From NCBI GenBank assembly GCA_019802505.1, contig JAFMOC010000092.1, positions 492,001 through 556,000 on the forward strand: 64,000 nucleotides of DNA, in the 5' to 3' direction. Positions 59,101 through 64,000 of this stretch are shown here, in pieces. The DNA comes from Corydoras sp. C115. Taxonomy: Eukaryota > Chordata > Actinopteri > Siluriformes > Callichthyidae. Each line of letters opens with the position of its first letter. Within the stretch, counting starts at the first letter, position 1. The notes beneath the pieces are model-generated. The model was not told where the DNA came from and did no database searches. It saw only the letters and a program-made list of their open reading frames with translations. The translations under genes were made by a program, and so were the position numbers.

Positions 59101-62100
59101 AGTTGTTGTTGTGGTCCCCACTGCGCCTGGTATTTCAATCTAGCAGGGATTACTCTTTATTTTTTTCTGAAGTCTTTGACCTAATATCTAAGCACATAAA
59201 TATTCCATTATTGAGCAAAATATTTTTTATTTCTTTTTCTACTTCCATTATGTTCTAGTGTCATATTAAGAAAATGTACATTACAGATTATTCTTGAACA
59301 TAAATTAAAATGCAGCTCAATAGGATACTAATTATTTATAAAATTACAATATATGGTAAACTTTCTCATATTTTATATTATGATAATATTAGCCGATCAG
59401 TCAAGAGCCAGTGCAAAGCAATAGGCCTATAATAAGTATTGGGACTTGGAACTGTGGTGGTATATAACAAAATGAAGGGTATATGTTTTTAAATGTTTAA
59501 TCATATTCATCTTTTTTCTCCTGTTTTCCCTTCCCCACTCCTATTTTCCCTCAGGTTTAATAACGGTAGAAGAGTTGAGGCAACTGCAGGACTTGCCATC
59601 TGCCCATAATAAGTTCTGGGTTCCCTGCATGTGGTTTGTCAATTTGGCGCTCAGAGCCCGGACAGAGGGACGCATTAACAACGATGTTGCTCTCTCTGCT
59701 ATCCTTAATGTAAATACAGTATGCCACGGTCATTTTAGATTTTGGAATTTTTAATTACTTTTATATTTGGCTTGTTTAGTGTTTAGTGAGTGTATTCTGT
59801 ATTAAGTATTAAGAAATAGCATCCCAGATGGACATCACTGGAACTTCATTATTTGAAGTGAAATCATTGGATTTATATTTAAAGATATGACAACTCAGGA
59901 GTCTGTATGTTTTTTTTTCTTTTAGGAATTAAACACTCTGCGCTCTCAGTGCATGAAGCTGTACGGTTATGATTGGATCAGCCTCCCTCTTGTATACACT
60001 CAGGTCTGACTGATTTAGTCTCGCTTCTTTATAATAAACAATGCCTTTGTGTAAAATTATCTTAATATCTTAGCTAGGCAGCACGGTGGTTTAGTGATCA
60101 GCACGTTCTCCTCTCAGCGCTAGGATTCCTGGTTCGAATCCCCATCTGGGTGGAGTTTCCATGTTCTCCCCGTGTGGGTTTCCTCTGGGTTCTCTGGTTT
60201 CATCCCACAGTCCAAAAACATGGATCAAGTCAATTGAATTCTCAAAAATTGCCCCATATAGAGTGTGTCTGTGTGAGTGAGTGTGTGCCCAGCGATGGAT
60301 TAGCGCCCTGTCCTGGGTGTATCTGCCCAGCGCCCGAAACGTTCTCCCCTGGATGGGCATAGGGAATTCCCACCGCCACCCAATATAGGATAAAGCGGAA
60401 GATAATGAATGAATGAATATCTTAGCTGATATCTTAATATCTTCTGCTTAATCCTGTACTGGAGTCTCAGGGGGGAGGTAGCGGATTGGCTAAACACTAT
60501 GCAACCGCCCCATGTCTAATGTTTTTCCATCAAATCCTAATGATATTTGAAGTTTGAAGGTTTTTTTTACTCTGATTAGTCGCTGAAGTTTGTGGACGCT
60601 CATATCTGTTTCTCATTTTGGAAAAGGTTGTGACTGTAGCTGTATACAGTTTTTTCTTGGCTTGCCTCATTGGTCGACAGTTCCTGGATCCAGCTCAGGG
60701 TTACCCAGGACATGATCTTGACTTCTACCTTCCCCTCTTTACCTTACTCCAGTTCTTCTTCTACGTCGGCTGGCTGAAGGTGTGTGCAGACATAAATGTG
60801 TTCAGTTACTGTTTCAAAAAACTTTACTGTAATTTTTAATCATCAAAACAAATTATCTGTAATTCATCTGAAAGGTGGCGGAGCAACTAATCAATCCATT
60901 TGGTGAAGACGATGACGACTTTGAGACCAACTGGCTGGTGGACCGCAACTTACAGGTATCTCTGCAAAATGATGACTTCATTCAAAACAAAATATTAGAG
61001 CGACACGTCATCGTTTGTTTTACAGTGCTACACTACCAATTTAGATTTTATGTCCCAACTAAATTCGACTAAATCCTTTCTATTCACTGCAAATGAGAGG
61101 CGCACTGTTAAAGTGCGTTAATATCAAAATTCTGTCTCGTTTTTCATGTATACCACAGGTTTCTTTGCTGTCGGTGGATGAGATGTATGATCTGGTCCCA
61201 GTAATAGAGAAAGACAAGTACTGGAATGAATCAGAACCCCAACCACCATATACTACTGCAAGCGCTGAGCACCAAAAGCCTTCGTATATGGGCTCTGCAC
61301 TGGACATCAGGTAACTGAATATTATATACTGAAACTAATACTGTATAAGGAACCTTATAAAAGAAAAAGTGTTTTTTTTTTTTTTTTATGAGACAGTCGT
61401 AGGCTTGTTGTTATAGATCCAGCCTTGTGATCTAAAGGTGCCCATACTTTGATTTCTGGGCTAGTACTATAAAGTGCTTTTGGGCAAGAGACCTAACCCC
61501 AATTGCTCCGTGGGTGCCATAAATAAGGCTGCTTATCACTGATTTTGTTTTCAGTAACTGCATTTATGAATTAAACCTTGTTTTTGTTATATTACAGTGT
61601 GTTTGAAACCATTTCCAAAGGCAATAAAGCACTCATCACACATTTCATGACTTTACTCTAAAGCTGGTTTTCTTATCAACATGTTTTCCCAGTATCCCCA
61701 AAGAGGAGATGGAGTTCCAGCACAACCTGGAGCAGATCAAAGAGCATGAAGAAGCCAATCACTCCACTCCTCTGCTGGGAAGTCTCGGTCGTTTACTGGG
61801 CATGCAGCCAGCCAGTTTTCCCCGTCCCTCCCCCTCGTCATCTTCATCAAGGGTTTCTCTTCTCCGGCGTCGCCCACGTGCACCTCTCAGCCGCTTTCCT
61901 CTCTATCTGCACCCCGAATCCACAGCAGCCCCCAGCCAGGGTCCACATCCTTCCGAATTTGACATGGCAGAGTATGCATTTTCTACCATGCCCCTGAGTG
62001 AGACACCTGGCTTCTATAGTTGCCCACAGACACCCATTCACTGTGTGCCCCCGCCCATTAATCGGCCCCGCCTACCTCGAAGGGCGCAGGGTGAACTAGC

Positions 62101-62782
62101 TCAAAGTGCCACCTCCTTAGCGCACCCTCTGCTGGGCTCCCAGCTTCTGCCTCCTCCAGACACACCAAGCCAAAAACCCCCTCTGTCCTCATCTTCCTTG
62201 CCCTGGGTGGCAGAGGATGTGAAGGAAAACCCCTCCATGCCAATGTTCTGCTTTCCTGATCCTGCTGGTGAAATGTGCCCTCTTCCCAAACCCTGGCCCA
62301 ACCAGGGGCTGCTGTTCCATCGCGCTCCAACTTCTTGTGTCTCCATAGACACATCGCCTGCTACAGACGGGCAGCTGGGACCATCCAGTACACGAACTGT
62401 GGGAGGCGTTGCAGAGAGGGTTTTCTCTTTTACCCCTCCCTGTCGGAATCCCATCCAGAACAGCATGAGTTCGGGGTGTATAAATGTGCCGATCGCGACC
62501 AACAGCAACTCTAACATCAACTCCAGCATTAACAGCATGAGCGGCTTGTGTAACGGCTCAGCGCGTTCCAGCATTGCTGTGAGATCGGGCAACAGAAGCA
62601 CCACAGCACTGAACAGTTCAGCTGGAGCCATCGGCCCGACGGCACCGACAAGCCAGCAAACGGCTAACCAGCACAACTCGCCTAAAGATTCTGGGATCTC
62701 ACTGTCTGAGGGGGATTTGCTGGGGGAGTTAGTGGGGCAGAATGGAACAGCAAGGTCCGGTGGAGCGAGGGAACAATTTTAA
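56188..62782 (+). CDS. best1: Bestrophin-1-type calcium-activated anion channel
   Basis: Nine coding exons: 56188-56339, 57262-57356, 57977-58210, 59555-59709, 59926-60003, 60627-60779, 60875-60955, 61159-61310, 61693-62782 (TAA). They sum to 2190 nt, 729 aa, all phases matching. The ATG opens the family signature (MTVTYSRRVADARLGTFSHL). The channel is a homopentamer in the plasma or ER membrane; in retinal pigment epithelium it conducts chloride and bicarbonate. Visible landmarks: neck IPLSFVLGF (Ile76/Phe80/Phe84 equivalents), WWGQFE, RYANLSG, STAVYKRFP, GRQFLDPAQGYPGH, and the calcium clasp GEDDDDFETNW. The last exon encodes a long disordered tail, Pro/Ser-rich then Asn/Ser-rich, that ends in DSGISLSEGDLLGELVG. 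Head-to-head linkage with rab3il1 matches human BEST1. The fish paralogue (best1 versus a duplicate) is not resolved. Confidence 0.95.
60077..60416 (+). repeat. SINE-A copy
   Basis: In best1 intron 5, missing about 10 bases in CCCCGTGTGGGTTTC. AATATCTTAGCT flanks both sides (target duplication). Confidence 0.93.
61366..61388. repeat. T-tract in best1 intron 8
   Basis: About 21 consecutive T. The following 61400-61540 carries faint SINE-B-like words (GGGCAAGAGACCTAACCC, ATTGCTCC). Confidence 0.6.
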
Positions 62783-63106
62783 AGACTGTGTAATAGAATG
62801 AGGTACATAAACTTTACAAAGGCACAGCATATAGAGCATCTCTGTACAAGGTGTTCTGTAGAGTCAGTAGTTTTTACAAGTCTTGTAATAATCAGTTATT
62901 ATTAAGCTTTTATTGGCTTTTATATCCAGGTATGTTTGCTTTGGTGCATAAATACTAACACTTTCTAATTATTTATAAAAAAAAAAAATTCATGTATTAT
63001 ACATTTATCCACTATCTTCCACTTAATCCTATAGTGGGGTTGTGAGGTTTTTGCCTTAAGTTTTGAAAACTGTGCGTGGAGTTGCTTTCCACACACAGAA
63101 TAATTA

Positions 63107-63166
63107 ATAAATTTGCCATTTTAATATAAATTTTAAGCATCTTAATATTTAACTATTATAAATAAA
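63107..63166 (+). terminator. best1: Candidate polyadenylation signals of best1
   Basis: AATAAA at 63107-63112 and 63161-63166, 330-380 bases after the stop. 63170-64000 shows no gene, only a Tc1-end-like word near 63560. Confidence 0.5.
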
Positions 63167-64000
63167 AACCATAAATCAGGACGGTTAGGGTGGACCCTTC
63201 ATAAAGACATGCTAGGACCTTCAAGTCAGCTTTTCCATAATCCGAGACATCAGCAAGACATTAGGGAGACATCTGAATAGATATAAATACACTTAAAAAA
63301 AGCACAGACTTTCCCAGGTGAGAACAAACTGTGCAGCATGACATCCTCCACCCAGATATTAATGGGTTAAGAAAACTGTTGAGACACCAATGCTGTGGCA
63401 ACGGAAGTCCCTAGGCGATGCCAAACCCGTTTTTCAAGAGATATAAGTAGTGATACTGTAATATGTTACATAATGTATAATTTAAGTATGCAGTTTACAG
63501 TTCCACAGACTGCAGTGCAGTATATATTAAGTCATATACAGTCTGCAATATTTACACTGTATGGACAAAATGTACTGGACACACTTAAAGCTTGTGTATT
63601 GGACACACTGCTTAATCACTAAATACAGGTATTTAGGTGTGTTACCCTGGATAAAATCAGGCACCTACATTTTGGACAATTGTATGTTCTAAGTTTGGAA
63701 AAGACCAAATAAGACCATTACATCGACCTAAAGGACGCCCAGTTACCAAGCTTCACCACTAGATGCCGCTAAATCCCAAAAATATCATATTAATGTTTAA
63801 CGTGCCCTCTGCTGGTCAAAATCAAAAATTGCATGTCGTCTATCAGCTGAACATATCCACTCGCTTCCGTTAAATAAAAAAAAGCTTAATTAATTGTTAT
63901 TTTTGATAATTTGGGCCGATTTTTTCCAAGTTGTTCAAAACTTTGTGATGATACTTCTGAACCACGTTTTCACTGTTCGCCATTTTGTACTGTTCCAATT

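Noticed and set aside
5932..60416. Many 60-140-codon reading frames with FSPCPRGFPPGSPVSSHSPK or FRALGRYTQDRAPI
   Set aside because: Every one is a frame of SINE-A or its complement.
62101..62676. 191-codon minus-strand frame
   Set aside because: Antisense shadow of the best1 last exon, which has a clear family match on the plus strand.

Overview
The window is vertebrate nuclear DNA, almost certainly from a teleost fish. It carries intron-rich vertebrate genes with GT-AG introns and CpG-rich promoters. About forty copies of a tRNA-derived SINE resembling the zebrafish DANA/Mermaid family are interspersed, with a second tRNA-derived SINE, Tc1/pogo DNA-transposon relics and LINE 3' ends. Some minor repeats recall catfish and characin genomes, so an otophysan is possible, but that is only inference. 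No bacterial, plasmid, phage or CRISPR features are present.

Layout. 1-1075 (+): last five exons of a gel-forming-mucin-like gene (VWC-like segment and C-terminal cystine knot). 2.7-12.7 kb (+): complete gtf2h1 (TFIIH p62), 14 coding exons, with a 2.2-kb minisatellite in its first intron and a pogo/Tigger relic in a later intron. 15.5-30.5 kb (+): complete hps5 (BLOC-2 subunit), 22 coding exons. 32.3-40.4 kb (+): complete thyroid peroxidase (tpo), 17 coding exons, with a TATA promoter. 44.4-53.7 kb (-): rab3il1 (Rab3A/Rab8 GEF, GRAB), 10 coding exons plus a candidate 24-nt microexon. 56.2-62.8 kb (+): bestrophin best1, 9 coding exons. rab3il1 and best1 are head to head, as in mammals. gtf2h1 and hps5 are in tandem, unlike their mammalian head-to-head arrangement. 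The genes do unrelated jobs (mucus, transcription/DNA repair, lysosome-related organelles, thyroid hormone synthesis, Rab exchange, anion channel), so this is a syntenic block and not a functional cluster.

Splice-phase bookkeeping closes exactly for gtf2h1 (545 aa), rab3il1 (412 aa) and best1 (729 aa). It fails by one base in hps5 (one extra base in exon 15) and in tpo (one missing base in exon 13). Both are apparent single-base frameshifts in otherwise intact genes, more likely sequencing or assembly indels than real lesions. The other notable items are a SINE inserted exactly at a gtf2h1 splice donor, a tandemly amplified composite of two SINEs in rab3il1 intron 1, nested LINE-in-SINE insertions, and a recurrent homopolymer-expansion site inside the SINE. 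I found no convincing novel biological system.
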